Positions 11,769-22,023 of a stretch of 64,000 bases of DNA are shown here, piece after piece. Both the position numbers and the translations under genes were made by a program. Numbering within the stretch: position 1 is the stretch's first letter; each line of letters starts with the position of its first letter. Source of the stretch: Dillenia suffruticosa (taxonomy: Eukaryota > Streptophyta > Magnoliopsida > Dilleniales > Dilleniaceae); assembly GCA_033439265.1 (NCBI GenBank), contig JAVTVX010000012.1, positions 9,289,001-9,353,000 of the forward strand, read 5' to 3'. The notes below the pieces were generated by a model that ran no database searches, was not told where the DNA came from, and saw nothing but the letters and a program-made list of their open reading frames with translations.

Positions 11769-11781
11769 TCTTCCACTTACA
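11769..11781 (-). promoter_or_regulatory. Polypurine tract of A1
   Basis: The minus strand reads TGTAAGTGGAAGA immediately before the LTR's TG. This is the AAGTGGGAGA-type plus-strand primer of plant copia elements with one G to A change. The A2 copy has the canonical GCAAGTGGGAGA at the equivalent place (48684-48695). Confidence 0.85.
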
Positions 11782-12916
11782 CACGAGGGTATTTTCATCC
11801 ATCACGAGATCACAGTTCATGCGATCTCCTGTATCACCCTTCTGGATTTTCATACTAGATTGGGTGTCGTGCAACTGGTGAGTACACTACAAATAAAGAC
11901 TTCTCGATGCACCTGTTAGGATATTCGAGGAGTCGCCGTTAATAACAAAAACAAATATCTCGCTATACCCCAAACTCATCACATTTATATCCTTCGAGTC
12001 ACTTTCCTCATCGAAAGTCATCCCCAATATATCCTCGAATGTGTATTCACTATTACGTTCGTATCCCAACGTGGATATACGTAACAGACCGGTCGGTGAA
12101 TACAACACAACGATATAATGTAAATTAGTTTTTCTTTCCCAAACTCGAATCCATCGATCTCAATTCAGCTGTTTTCCTAGATCTGCCCCTTAGACTACAA
12201 TTTATCTTCCGGGCCATAGGTAAACAAACTAAAGTAACAAACACTGAATCAAAACTTCTAGAAACAGTCGAAAGTAAAATAAGGGTACTAGAGATCCCAC
12301 CCAATGGATCTCGGGTCTCACACAGTGGGAACGAGGATCATGAATATATCATTGTCTCATGTAATTGTTCCCACTATCCCTAGTCGTCTATCACATGCGG
12401 TATGAAACGCGTGCCATAGTGTTAATCCCCTATTTCTCAAAAGGGCATATGTCAGATTTTTTAACACTGTGCAAATACGGGACTCAGTCTACACATAAGA
12501 CCCTACCCAGAGATCTCAGAGAGAGTGTTTCAGAGACAATATCACTATCGCAGGTGATATCTGAGATCTCAAATCTGGCTACTCACAGGCAACATGGATG
12601 TGGGTATTTCCATGTCGGTCATATCCCAAATGACCTCATCCTGAACACGTATCAGGGCGACTTTTGTTCTAACTGGGCCACTCTCAATGCCTCTTACAAC
12701 TAGAAACTGTCTCATCTCCGCTCACTCAGAGTTGGAAGTGGTCGCTCGTGTGAGAGAGTTGACCTTATCTGCCTGACATATATTTTATCAAATAAAAAAT
12801 ATACATGATATAAATAAGTGTATTATTTAAGAAAATATAAATGTGACTGAACAATGCACAAAATCATATATAAATATAATAAGCATCACATCGTCAGTTT
12901 AGTACAATGAGAAAAG
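11782..12916 (-). other. Long 3' non-coding region of A1
   Basis: About 1.1 kb between the end of RNase H and the PPT, unusually long for copia. No ORF with a recognisable domain was found on either strand. Parts are conserved in A2 (about 47546-48683, plus strand) and A3 (about 6290-7250), e.g. CAGCTGTTTTCCTAGATCTG, GGTCTCACACAGTG and GGTATGAAACGCGTG. Conservation across three copies shows it is an original part of the family. Confidence 0.7.
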
Positions 12917-15278
12917 TCAAAATATTTCCAAACTCAATGACTCTCTATGTGCTATAAATGAATCTCTAGTGATGGGTTTGGTGAAGGGGTCAGCCACCAT
13001 GCAATGTGTCGAGATGTACTTGACGATTATTTCACCCTTCTCGATGATGTCTCTAACAAAATTATATCTGGTATCGATGTGTTTAGTCCTATTATGATAC
13101 TTAGGGTCTCGAGTATAGGCGATAGCAGCCTGATTATCACAGTAAATCATCATTGGCCTCCCACTATCAGCCACAACCCCTAAGTCATCTAATAGTCTCC
13201 GGAGTCAAACACTCTCCTGAACTACGACTGAGCAAGCCACGAACTCAGCCTCCATCGTAGATAAAACTACACAGGTCTGCTTCTTGCTACTCCAAGAAAT
13301 GACACCGCCATTGAGCAAGAAGGCAAAACCTGATGTCGATTTGCGCTTATCCAGATCACCACCCTAGTCGGCGTCTGAATATCCTATGAGGCGCAAATCA
13401 CCTCTCCCATAACACAAGGAGTAGCTCGCAGTTCCCTTGAGATATCTAAAAATCCTTTTTACTGCTCTCCAGTGACCCCTTCCAGGATTTAATTGATATT
13501 TACTCACCAGACCGACTGCGTAACATATGTCTGGTCGTGTACACAACATCGCATATATCAGACTTCCCACTGCGTTGGAATAAGGGATTTTACGCATCTC
13601 CCTTATATCTTCCTGAGTTTTCGGGCACATCTCAAGACTCAGACCATTACACTTGGCGATTGGAGTATCAATGGGATTACAATCACTCATCCCAAAATGC
13701 TCGAGAATTTTCTTAATGTAGGTCTCTTGTGAAAGAGCCAACATTCTTCTCGATCGATCTCTTTGGATTTTAACTTCAAGAATGAACTCAGTTTCACCCA
13801 TGTCGATCATGTCGAAGCTCAATGACAACCAAGCCTTGATCGTCATCAGATACTGAATGTTGTTCCCAGCCAACAGTATATCGTCCACATACAGGGACAG
13901 GATCACAAAAGAGTTATCAGATCGTATCAAGTAAACATAATGATCCTCCTCGATCATTGTAAAACCATAAGATATCACCTCCTCGTGGAATCTTAGGTAC
14001 CACCGCCTGAATGATTGCTTTAGGCCATATATCGACTTCCGAAGTCGACAGATCTTGTCCTCATGACCTACTAGAACGAACCCAAAGGGCTGCTCCATGT
14101 AGATCTCCTCATCCAGATTTCCATTAAGGAAAGCTATCTTTACATCCATCTGATGCAACTCTAGATCCATGCTTGCGACAATCGCCAAGAGTAGACGGAT
14201 AGATATAAATTTGACTGCGGGGGAGAAAGTCTCATCGTAATCAATGCCCTTTGTCTGTGTGTAACCCTTGGCTACTAGACGGGCTTTGTATCTTTCCACC
14301 GATCCGTCGGCCTTTCTTTTGATTTTGAGAATCCACTTGTTCCCTATGGCCCTTCTATCCTTAGGTAGGTCAATTAGGTCCCAGACCCCGTTGACCCTCA
14401 TTGATTCCATCTCCTCTTTCATGGCCTCTAGCCATTGGTCCTTCATAGGATTCTCGAGAGCCTTCTCAAAGGTTTGAGGTTTCTCATCATCCTCGGGAGT
14501 CACGATGAGGATCTCATCCTCTATCGGAAAATAACGTCGGGGTACATGTCCCCGACTACTCCTTTGAAGATGAGGAGCCTCCTTACCTCGAGATGAGTCA
14601 TTCCCACTAGGACCAAGATCCTTTTCAGGCTCTTGTATCCCACCCCTGGGCTTAATTGGGTCGTCAGGCTCACCCATCTCAAAAAAGGTGAAATCCTGGT
14701 CGATTTCGCCTCTTTTAGGGAAATCATTTTCCAGGAATATAGCATTACGAGATTCGATCTCGGAGACCGTGCCATCCGTATGTTCACCTAAGAACACATG
14801 TCCCTTAGAATGTTCAGAGTACCTTACAAAGATACATTTCTTTTCTCGTGGGCCTAACTTGCCGTATGGGTGCGAGGAATCGTGAACGTATGCGGCACAA
14901 CCCCATGGTCTCAAATGGCTAAGGTCAGGCTGCCTCCCTGTCCAAAGCTCGTATGGGGTACTGACGACGGATTTGGTTGGAACACGGTTAAAAACGTAGG
15001 CAGCAGTCAACAATGCATCTCCCGAGTGGGAGATAGCCAAATTGGCCTGCGCCATCATTGATCTCACCATCTCCAATAGAGTCATATTTCTTCTCTCAGC
15101 TACCCCGTTCTGCTGGGGAGTAGCAGGAATAGTCAACTGTCTCGTAATGCCCTTCTCGAAACAAAGCTCTTTAAACTCCTCAAACAAATACTCGCGTCCT
15201 CTATCGGTTCTGAGAGTTTTAATTCTCAAATCTAACTGGTTTTCTACCCGCTGATAAACCTCCTGAAACAATCTAATG
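12917..15278 (-). pseudogene. Copia A1 pol: integrase core, RT and RNase H
   Basis: The polyprotein section converts element RNA to DNA and integrates it. Reading down from 15278: integrase core with LRTDRGREY and the PQQNGVAERRN glutamate block; the YGKLGP/KCIFVRYSE C-terminal region; RT from about 14300 with KARLVAKGYTQ, DYDETFSPAVK, LHQMDVKIAFLNG and the catalytic YVDDILLAGN (about 13880); then RNase H with SLIYAM-TRPDI and YSDAD. A TAG at 13366-13364 replaces the tryptophan expected after YSDAD, and a TGA follows near 13205. Reading continues in the same frame to 12917 (YCDNQAAIA, KHIDTRYNFVRD, VADPFTKP). A 1-bp frameshift near 15278 separates it from the upstream frame. Confidence 0.92.
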
Positions 15279-16071
15279 TCTCAGACTTGTGCGAGATTAG
15301 GTAAATGTAACTGAAACGCGTGTAATCATCTATGAACGTAATAAAATATGTGGCTCCATTTCGGGCTCTCACATTCATAGGTCCACAAATATTGGAGTGG
15401 ATCAATTGCAATGGGGTCCCAGCCCTCATTGCTTTTCCAAATGGTTTTCTTGTCGCTTTGCCGGCTAGGCAAAACTCACATAAGGTCAACTCGATCCGGG
15501 TTAGCGGGCCCAACAAGCTACTCGTAGCTAACTGGTTCATTCTCTCTTGCCCTATGTGGCCAAGTCTACTATGCCAAATAGAAATATCATCAACTACGCT
15601 ATTAGATGTATACGCAATAGAAGACAAATCAGAAATTGTATTAAAGGAAACCAAATCCAACGCATAAAGTCTATCATGGACTAAACCAGTACATAAAGTA
15701 GAGTTATTGTAAATGACAGAAACACTCAAATTTCTGAAAATGACAGAGTATCCTAAACGATCTAAACAAAGGACAGATATGAGATTCCGCTGAATCTCGG
15801 GAGCATACAGTACATGATGCAGATATAGGACTTGGTTACTTGGCAGCATCAGCTTGCATGTACCAATCCCCTTCACAACCACAAATGCTCCGTTCCCTAC
15901 GTACAGTCTCCTCACTTGGGGACTCAATTGGCGGAACTCCACATATGCGCTCTTATCTCGAACTACATGGTCGGTGGCTCCTGAGTCTACAATCCACAAA
16001 GGAGAAGAGTTAGTAAGCATCACAGTGGATGAAATATAACTCATACCATGTAAAGAAGAAGGACAAACCTT
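15244..16071 (-). pseudogene. Copia A1 protease and integrase N-terminus
   Basis: It begins in frame with gag after one TGA (16074-16072). The aspartic protease signature reads LWIVDSGATDHV (about 16000-15965). The GAG-pre-integrase zinc-binding region follows, with WHSRLGHIG (the two histidines) and LCEFCLAGKA (the two cysteines). The start of the catalytic core carries IHSNICGPM and the first aspartates in FITFIDDYTRFSYIY. The frame ends at 15244 because of the 1-bp shift near 15278. The protease active site looks intact; as part of this polyprotein it would not be made correctly. Confidence 0.92.
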
Positions 16072-16909
16072 TCACTCACCACACTCATGAGCGAAATGCC
16101 CAGATTTGCCACAAACGTAGCATCGGACTTTACTCTTATCGAGTTCCTTCTTCTTACGTTTCTGCCCTCTGTCAACGGTTTTCGCTGATGGCTTCCTATT
16201 AGCCTGGCTAGGTTTCTTGTCATGTTTGCGCCATTTACGCTTGACGCCCTTGGAGCCCTTACTCGACTCCGCCACATGGTCATGACCGGAAACCGACTTA
16301 GCCACCTCCTGGCGCTCTTCCTTTAGCTCACAATGCCTACGCACATCCATGAAAGTACGAATACTCTCAGTGTGCGTGAGGTAGGTTTTTACCACATCCC
16401 AGGAGTCAGGCAAGAACTGGATTACTCCCAGTACCTGAAGCTCATCAGACATTGGCTCTCCCATGTTCTTTAGAGAAGCGATTATACTTGACATATGTAT
16501 CAAATGTTGCTTCATGGTATGATCAGGTCTCTTCTTATAGGTGATAAACCAATAAGTCAGCATCCTCAGCTTAGGAGCTGACCGAGAGCCAAGGTGCTCT
16601 CTCAGAGCACTCCAAACCGACATTGCAGTAGGATACTGCTCGTATCCTGGAATCAGATCATCGTGCATGCTGCTAAGGAGGATGACCTAGCTTGGCCATC
16701 CTTCTTCTTCCATGCACGATACGCCTCCTCATCCAGTTTTGCCTGAGGCGTATCACCCACCTCGGGTCTATCATCTCGTGTAGTAGAACCTCGGCTAGGT
16801 CCTGCTCTTCGAAGACAAATTGAACTTTATGATGCCAAATCTCATAATTGTCACCATTCAACTTGTCTCCCTTAACGAGATCAAGTACGATACTTTTTGT
16901 CGCAACCAT
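16072..16909 (-). pseudogene. Copia A1 gag (nucleocapsid)
   Basis: Gag starts at ATG 16909 (MVATKSIVLDL), with the copia N-terminal text KLNGDNYEIW. A frameshift near 16670-16740 switches to the frame beginning MHDDLIPGYEQ at 16668. The second part holds the UBN2-type gag core (SVWSALREHLGS, FLPDSWDVVKTYL), a basic region of lysine/arginine clusters and a perfect CCHC knuckle CYVCGKSGHFAHEC ending at about 16075. The stop TGA follows at 16074-16072, with protease in the same frame after it. A CGA to TGA change would explain that stop. Confidence 0.9.
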
Positions 16910-18311
16910 TGTCTCTGTCACACAAAAAGAAAGAGACGTCAGTGACTAATAATGCTTCTTTTCACAATTTCATGCACCCTACGAATTAACAATCCAAAAT
17001 GAATAGAGTATTGACCCCAAAGTGAGCATATGAGTCAACGGACACCATATATCACAACCTGGGACCTTATCTCACCATTCGAACTTTAATTCGGCACAAA
17101 AATCCCACAAATAGTCACAAATATGCACATAGGACCCAAAAAAAATTTGAAAAAATCAATTTTGGATGACCTGACGCGCCGCTGAGGTCCCCACGCCCTG
17201 CCGCGCACCGGCGGCGCGTCTGCAGGCCCTGCCACGCACCGGCGGCGCGTCTGCAGGCCCTACCATGCATCGGCGGCACGTCTGCAGGTCCTGCCACGCG
17301 CCTCCATGCGCCAGCAAGAGCCTGGGTCACGCGCCAGACGCGTGGTGCGCCTTCACGCGCTGCCACGCGCCTGGCGCAGCTTGGCTCACGTGCGCGCGTG
17401 GCTCATGCGCCGACACGCGCCTGCACGCGGCTCGGCTCACGCGTGCGCGTAGATCACGTGACGCCATGCGCCTGCGCGCGGCTCGGCTCACGCGCGCCCA
17501 GTCGCGGAGCATTCTCACGTGCCCTCACGCGCGGAGCCAAGTCAGCCGGGTCGGTCAACGGATCAGGTTGACCCGATGTGGTAAACGGGTCGGGTCCGAC
17601 CCGACACATGTCAGGTCGTGGGTCGGTCTTGACCCGCTCCGACCCGCTCGGTTTCGCGGATCGGCTCACGAGCCTTGCTCGCGCGTGAGCTCCACGCGCC
17701 TGCTGGACGCCCTTCCTGGCGCGTGTGTTGCCTGAACGAGCGGGTCTGGAGCTCTTCTTCCTTACCTGACGGGTCTGCAACTGGGTTTTTCGACCCGATT
17801 CTTCGAAAACCCATTTCCGGCTAATTTTTTTACAACGATTTCTGCCAGAGAATATATTTGGACTTCCCAAAAATATTTCGAACTCATTTTTTTTGAAAGA
17901 TTTAAACCCTAAACACGGCGAATCATATATTCAAGTTTTGGCCCTCCGCGGTCTCGCCGGAAAACCCAGTTTCTGGCAACGAATCAATGCAAAATGCATC
18001 TCAAAACGCAGATCAATGCACATGGAACACAAATATACCATTTATTTAGATCAAAAATCCCTCTGCACGGATAGATCTATATTTTTAAGTTTTGGGCACT
18101 TTTAGGGCCGAAAACTTTAATTTCAATTTTCATGGGTTAAACATACTCCAAAAATTCAGAAAAAAATATATTTAAGATCTACGTGATATGGGTAACGTCA
18201 CGGTATATTCGGATTCACGAAACTCATCCGTGATCCGAGACCCATTTATGCAACCCCATATTTTTTATACCCAAAAATATTTCAAAAATTATTTAATAAA
18301 TCCAACCCTAT
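16910..18311 (-). other. Leader of A1 with GC-rich core
   Basis: Untranslated region between PBS and gag, about 1.4 kb. Its outer parts are AT-rich like the rest of the window. The core at about 17165-17790 is strongly GC-rich, with dense ACGCGCC, GGCTCACGCG and CGACCCG words. Frames on both strands cross this core but have the arginine/alanine composition of GC-rich noise. The A2 copy has a comparable core at 46860-47215 and A3 a small one at 7850-7980. Confidence 0.7.
17196..17300. repeat. 31-bp tandem repeat in the A1 leader
   Basis: CCCTGCCGCGCACCGGCGGC and its variants begin at 17196, 17227 and 17258, and a partial fourth unit begins at 17289, giving a constant 31-bp period. Units one and two are nearly identical; unit three has A/T changes. 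Looser repeats of CGGCTCGGCTCACGCG occur at about 17427-17495. Confidence 0.85.
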
Positions 18312-18324
18312 GCTCTGATACCAA
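18312..18324 (-). promoter_or_regulatory. Primer binding site (tRNA-iMet) of A1
   Basis: The plus strand GCTCTGATACCAA is the reverse complement of TTGGTATCAGAGC, the standard initiator-tRNA-Met PBS. It directly abuts the LTR edge at 18325. Confidence 0.92.
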
Positions 18325-18714
18325 TATTGGATTTATATGCACATACACATGCGGAAGCGTACAAAATTTTCGGAATCATAAAAGGTTAGGGTTTTTGGGC
18401 ATATCTCAAAAAGTAGATTGCAAAAATTCGGGGAACCACGAACCTTGCTCCAATGACCTTGCCATCGAAATCCGGTGACAAATTCTTTTTATAGAATTTT
18501 CTCCCTCTCTCTCAATTGTGTCTCCACAATTCTTTTGTGCAAAGAAGAAAAATTCTTGTCTTCCTAGGGTTTGTCCTAGTTTCCATATACCTCCGTCACC
18601 ATAAAATGGTAGGGAATTCAAATCCTATCAGTTACCATTTGTGCATATGGAAAGTGGGAAAATTTCCATTTTCCAACTATGGAAAGATGCCCCACGTGGG
18701 CATTAATTCCTTCA
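18325..18714 (-). repeat. 5' LTR of A1 (390 bp)
   Basis: On the minus strand it runs TGAAGGAATTAATGCCC (18714) to ...AAATCCAATA (18325). It is the partner of 11325-11768, shorter by one 54-bp internal deletion. The promoter that would drive the element, and could affect the split PPR gene, lies here; no clear TATA box was picked out. Confidence 0.95.
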
Positions 18715-19793
18715 CTTCCTGATGTTGTAACTTACAATACATTGATCGTCGCATATTGCGGAATTTTCGGAGTTGATGCTGCCTTTTCTGTTGTTCATAG
18801 AATGAAGGAAGTTGGGATTAACCCTAATACTGTCACTTACAATTCTTTGATTGCTGGGGCTACTTGCCATGGTTTTTTTTCGCGTGCATTGGACCTGTTT
18901 GAGGACATGCTGCAAGTGGGTATGCATCCTGATCTGTGCAGTTACAATTCTTTGATGCATTGTTATTTTAGGTTAGGAGAACTTGAAAAAGCGTACGATG
19001 TTTTTCACAATATTTTGTTGGGGGATCGCTTTCCATGTGGAATAACCTATAATACCATGATTAATGGTCTCTGTAAGAAAAGGTATGCTGATAATGCCAT
19101 TATATTGTTTAGAAATCTGAAAAGGCTAGGGTTGTACCTGGAACAACTTCGTACAATATGAGCTATTCAAGTCGGGTAGATTTAATACTGCTAGGAGGAT
19201 GCTTGATGAGGCCTTGAAGTCGGGTTGCCCACCAAATGTTATAACTTATACTATTGTATTAAAGGGGCTCTTCAAAGCGAGAAGATTTGAGGAAGGGATT
19301 GAGGTATTTTGGGAGATGAAGAGCAAAGGGTATACGTTTGATGATTTTGCATACTGCACAGCTATTGGAATTTTTGTCAACACAGGTAGGATAAGGGAAG
19401 CAAATGATTGCATGACACAAATGCTGAAAAATGGCATTGGACTTGATCTGGTGTCATACAACACTCTTATTAATTTGTGTTGCAAAGAAGGTAAATTGGA
19501 GTTGGCCTATCAGTTGTCGGATGAGAATGAGAAAGGAGGACTGCAATGTGAAGAGTTTACACACTCAATCTTAATCGACCGATTGTGCAAAGCAGGGAAC
19601 ATTGAGGGGGCCTGCCAACTTCTAGAGCATATAACTATGTTGGGATTTGATTTGAAGGTTGCCTTAAACTCTTTTATTGATGGGTTGTGTAAAGCTGGTC
19701 ATATTGATTATGCTATGATGATATTCAAGTCATTGGAGCACAAGGATTCCCTTACATATTCCTCCATGGTGCATAATCTTTGCAAGGCAAGGA
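18715..19793 (+). pseudogene. PPR gene, middle piece
   Basis: This continues the frame of 11179-11324 after the CTTCC duplication. Degenerate 35-residue PPR units are obvious: PDVVTYNTLIVAYC, PNTVTYNSLIAGA, PDLCSYNSLMHCYF, GITYNTMINGLCKK, PNVITYTIVLKGLFK, DLVSYNTLINLCCKEG, EEFTHSILIDRLCKAG, LNSFIDGLCKAGH, DSLTYSSMVHNLCKA. Two apparent 1-bp deletions, near 19129 and 19158, shift the frame from 1 to 3 to 2. Between them the protein text (PGTTSYNM) is readable only in the middle frame. The piece ends at 19793, where LTR element B1 begins after AAGGA. Confidence 0.9.
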
Positions 19794-20572
19794 TGATGTG
19801 ATCATCAAGACTGCAAGAAATTTACAAAATTCAACTCAAGTTTTATTTGGGTTGGTTACAAAAGTTCGAGTTAAAAGAATAAAAAAAGTATTGAATAACT
19901 TAATTTAGAGAGTTTTACAATAAAAAATTGAAACCCAAATGAATGAAAAACCAAAAAAGACCTTAATTATGCTCATACAAGCCCAGTTAGAAGAATAAAA
20001 GACCCAAAACTACCAAAAACAAAGGGAGGACGAAAATAAAGAAAAATAGCAGCAAGAATTTGTCAAAATAGTTTGGTTTAGTTAATTTTCTAATTTTTAT
20101 TTATTTTTTTTGTAATTTATGTTTTAGTTTCCTAATTTTTTATTGTTTAGGAAGTTACTATATTTTTAATTGCCAATTAAGTCTTTACATTTAGCCTATA
20201 AATAGACCATTATATATTATGTAAAATGAATACTTTGGAGAGAATTAATAAAATTGTGAGAATTCTTCACACAAGTTTTGTTTTTTTGAGAACTTTGAAC
20301 TTATTCAAGATAAGAGTTTTGTTTAGTTCTTTGACTTATCAATCTAGGTTTTGAACCATCTAAGTTGTGGCGTCATTCATTCCATCTTTGTACCAAGATT
20401 CTTGATCTAGTGAGAAACGGGTCTAAGGTTATATACCTTAGATTCTTTCTCCTTTAGGGTAAGGGTTGAGGTCTTTAATTCTATCGGTTCAAATAATTCG
20501 TTGGGACGATTTTTGGGCTAAATTAACTTGTTCGTGGGTTTTAGGGTTTATATACCCAACGGGTTCACATCA
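19794..20572 (+). repeat. 5' LTR of B1 (779 bp)
   Basis: Starts TGATGTGATCATC and ends GGGTTCACATCA. It matches 21064-21842 along its length with scattered substitutions and small compensating indels, so the insertion is not recent. It contains CCTATAAATAGACC at about 20197-20210, a convincing TATA box. Confidence 0.93.
20199..20206 (+). promoter_or_regulatory. Putative TATA box in the B1 LTR
   Basis: TATAAATA within CCTATAAATAGACC lies about two-thirds into the LTR and is conserved at the same place in the 3' LTR (about 21468-21475). Transcription starting about 30 bp downstream would give the usual R region. The 3' LTR copy points toward the last PPR piece. Confidence 0.6.
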
Positions 20573-20574
20573 CT

Positions 20575-20586
20575 TGGTATCAGAGC
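20575..20586 (+). promoter_or_regulatory. Primer binding site (tRNA-iMet) of B1
   Basis: TGGTATCAGAGC lies two bases after the LTR's terminal CA. It is an exact match to the initiator-tRNA-Met primer site. Confidence 0.93.
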
Positions 20587-21063
20587 AATTTCGGATTACC
20601 CTTCGAGTTGTTCATACTTGTTTATAATTATTCATATTTGTCTATAATTTTTCATAAAACAAAGGTAGCTTCCAATTTTTTTTCTTTTCTTTTATTGTTT
20701 CTTCTTTATTTCTTCTTTTTTCCTTATTTGTTCACCTTCTTTATTTTTTTCCTTTATTCACCTTTCTTATTTAATTCATTCCATATTTGTTTCTTTTTTA
20801 ATTTAGAAATTTTCCAAATTTGTGACTTTCCTTATTTCTCACTTATTTTCCTTCTTTATTTTTCTTGTTATTCTTTTTTTTTTGAATTTCACAAGACAAT
20901 TATTTTTTGAGTTAATTTCAAAGAGTTGTTAATTCATTAAAATGGTAAGAGACATGTTTGATGGATTGAATTCATTGAAACTTTTTCCAAGCAAAATGCG
21001 GTTGCGGATGTATTTTAACACAGATGACGATTTGGGAACAAATCGTTGTCAAGAAGGGGGGAA
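20587..21063 (+). other. B1 internal domain, non-coding
   Basis: It begins with ATT-rich text, has a long T/C tract (about 20675-20890) and ends with CAAGAAGGGGGGAA (to 21063), the polypurine tract. The frame ATG 20942 to about 21145 runs out into the 3' LTR and has no known domain. A few codons near 20990 resemble nothing recognised. Confidence 0.7.
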
Positions 21064-21842
21064 TGATGTGATCATCAAAACTGTAAAAAATTTACAACTC
21101 AAGTTCCATTTGGGCCGGTTACAAAAGTTCGAGTTAAAAGGATAAAAAAAGTACTGAATAACTTAATTCAGAGGGTTTTACAATAAGAAATTGAAACCCA
21201 AATGAATGAAGAATCAAAAGGGACCTTAATTATACTCATACAAGCCCAGTCGGAAGAATAAAAGGTCCAAAACTACCCAAGACAAAGGGATGACGAAAAT
21301 AAAGAAAAATAGCAGCAAAACTTTGTCAAAATAGTTTGGTTTAGTTAGTTTTCTAATTTTTATTTATTTATTTATTTTTTTGTAATTTATGTTTTAGTTT
21401 CCTAATTTTTTATTATTTAGAAAGTTACTAAATTTTTAGTTGTCAATTAAGTTTTTACATTTAGCCTATAAATAGACCATTATATATTGTGTAAAATGAA
21501 TATTTTGGAGAGAATTAATAAAATTATGAGAATTCTTCACACAGATTTTGTTCTTTTGAGAACTTTGAATTTATTCAAGATAGGAGTTTTGTTTAGTTTT
21601 TTGACTTATCAATCTAGGTTTTGAAGCATCTAAGTTGTGGCGTCATTCATTTCATCTTTATACCAAGGTTCTTGATCTAGTGAGAAACGGGTTTAAGGTC
21701 ATATACCTTAGATTCTTCTTCCTTCAGGGCAAGGGTTGAGGTTTTTAATTCTACCGGTTCAAATAATTCGTTGAGACGATTTTTGGATTAAATTAACTTG
21801 TTCGTGGGTTTTAGGGTTTATATACCCAACGGGTTCACATCA
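21064..21842 (+). repeat. 3' LTR of B1 (779 bp)
   Basis: Same ends and length as the 5' LTR. It is followed directly by AAGGA and resumed PPR coding. Confidence 0.93.
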
Positions 21843-22023
21843 AAGGAGATACCATTGTGCATATGAGCTTCTCTTGTCTTGTGTAAGAAGTTGCATAAAG
21901 ATACTCAAATCTGCTCAATGTGCTGTACTTGATGGTCTTTGTTATTCAGGTTTTGCTAGAAAAGCTAAGAAACTTGAGTCAAAAATTCGAATTGCTTGGC
22001 TTCTGCAATCTAATTTGGCTTAG
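21843..22023 (+). pseudogene. PPR gene, C-terminal piece
   Basis: After one AAGGA copy the coding resumes at 21848 in the frame left at 19793 and runs 58 codons to TAG 22021-22023. It reads YELLLSCVRSCIKI, CAVLDGLCYSGFA and RKAKKLESKIR, matching the C-terminus of At4g17915-type PPR proteins (as recalled). The three pieces total about 465 codons, the length expected for that family, so the gene was complete before the insertions. The frame stays open here despite the upstream breaks. Confidence 0.85.

Larger units (their letters stand above)
11325..18714 (-). mobile_element. Ty1/copia retrotransposon 'A1', near full length, inserted in the PPR gene
   Basis: 7,390 bp in minus orientation: 5' LTR 18714-18325, PBS 18324-18312, long leader with a GC-rich core, gag, protease, integrase, RT, RNase H, a 1.1-kb 3' region, PPT 11781-11769, and 3' LTR 11768-11325. 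The pol order PR-IN-RT-RH defines copia. A perfect 5-bp target duplication CTTCC (11320-11324 and 18715-18719) proves a single insertion into a PPR coding frame. The polyprotein carries at least two frameshifts and three nonsense codons, so this copy is not autonomous. A1, A2 (45747) and A3 (6290) belong to one family by LTR-end, leader and 3'-region similarity. Confidence 0.95.
19794..21842 (+). mobile_element. Short-internal LTR element 'B1' (LARD/TRIM-like), inserted in the PPR gene
   Basis: 2,049 bp: two 779-bp LTRs (19794-20572 and 21064-21842) around only 491 bp. The LTR ends form a perfect 8-bp inverted repeat, TGATGTGA...TCACATCA. A perfect 5-bp target duplication AAGGA lies at 19789-19793 and 21843-21847. 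The PBS is at 20575-20586 and a G-rich PPT abuts the 3' LTR. The internal part holds a T/C-rich stretch and a 67-codon frame with no gag or pol signature. It must have been mobilised in trans. LTRs longer than the interior sit between TRIM and LARD definitions. Confidence 0.93.

Noticed and set aside
11570-11881. 103-codon plus-strand frame
   Set aside because: It lies within and just past the A1 3' LTR, and the same text recurs in the other LTR; it is not a gene.
13493-15667. Plus-strand frames across copia A1 pol
   Set aside because: They are shadows of the minus-strand polyprotein, which carries the conserved integrase, RT and RNase H motifs.
17265-17870. Long overlapping frames on both strands in the GC-rich block
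   Set aside because: They are Arg/Ala/His-rich, overlap each other on opposite strands and lie in the leader of copia A1. Open frames of this length are expected by chance where stop codons are rare.
20608-20910. Phe/Leu-rich 100-codon frame inside B1
   Set aside because: It is the translation of the T/C-rich tract between PBS and PPT; the composition alone explains it.
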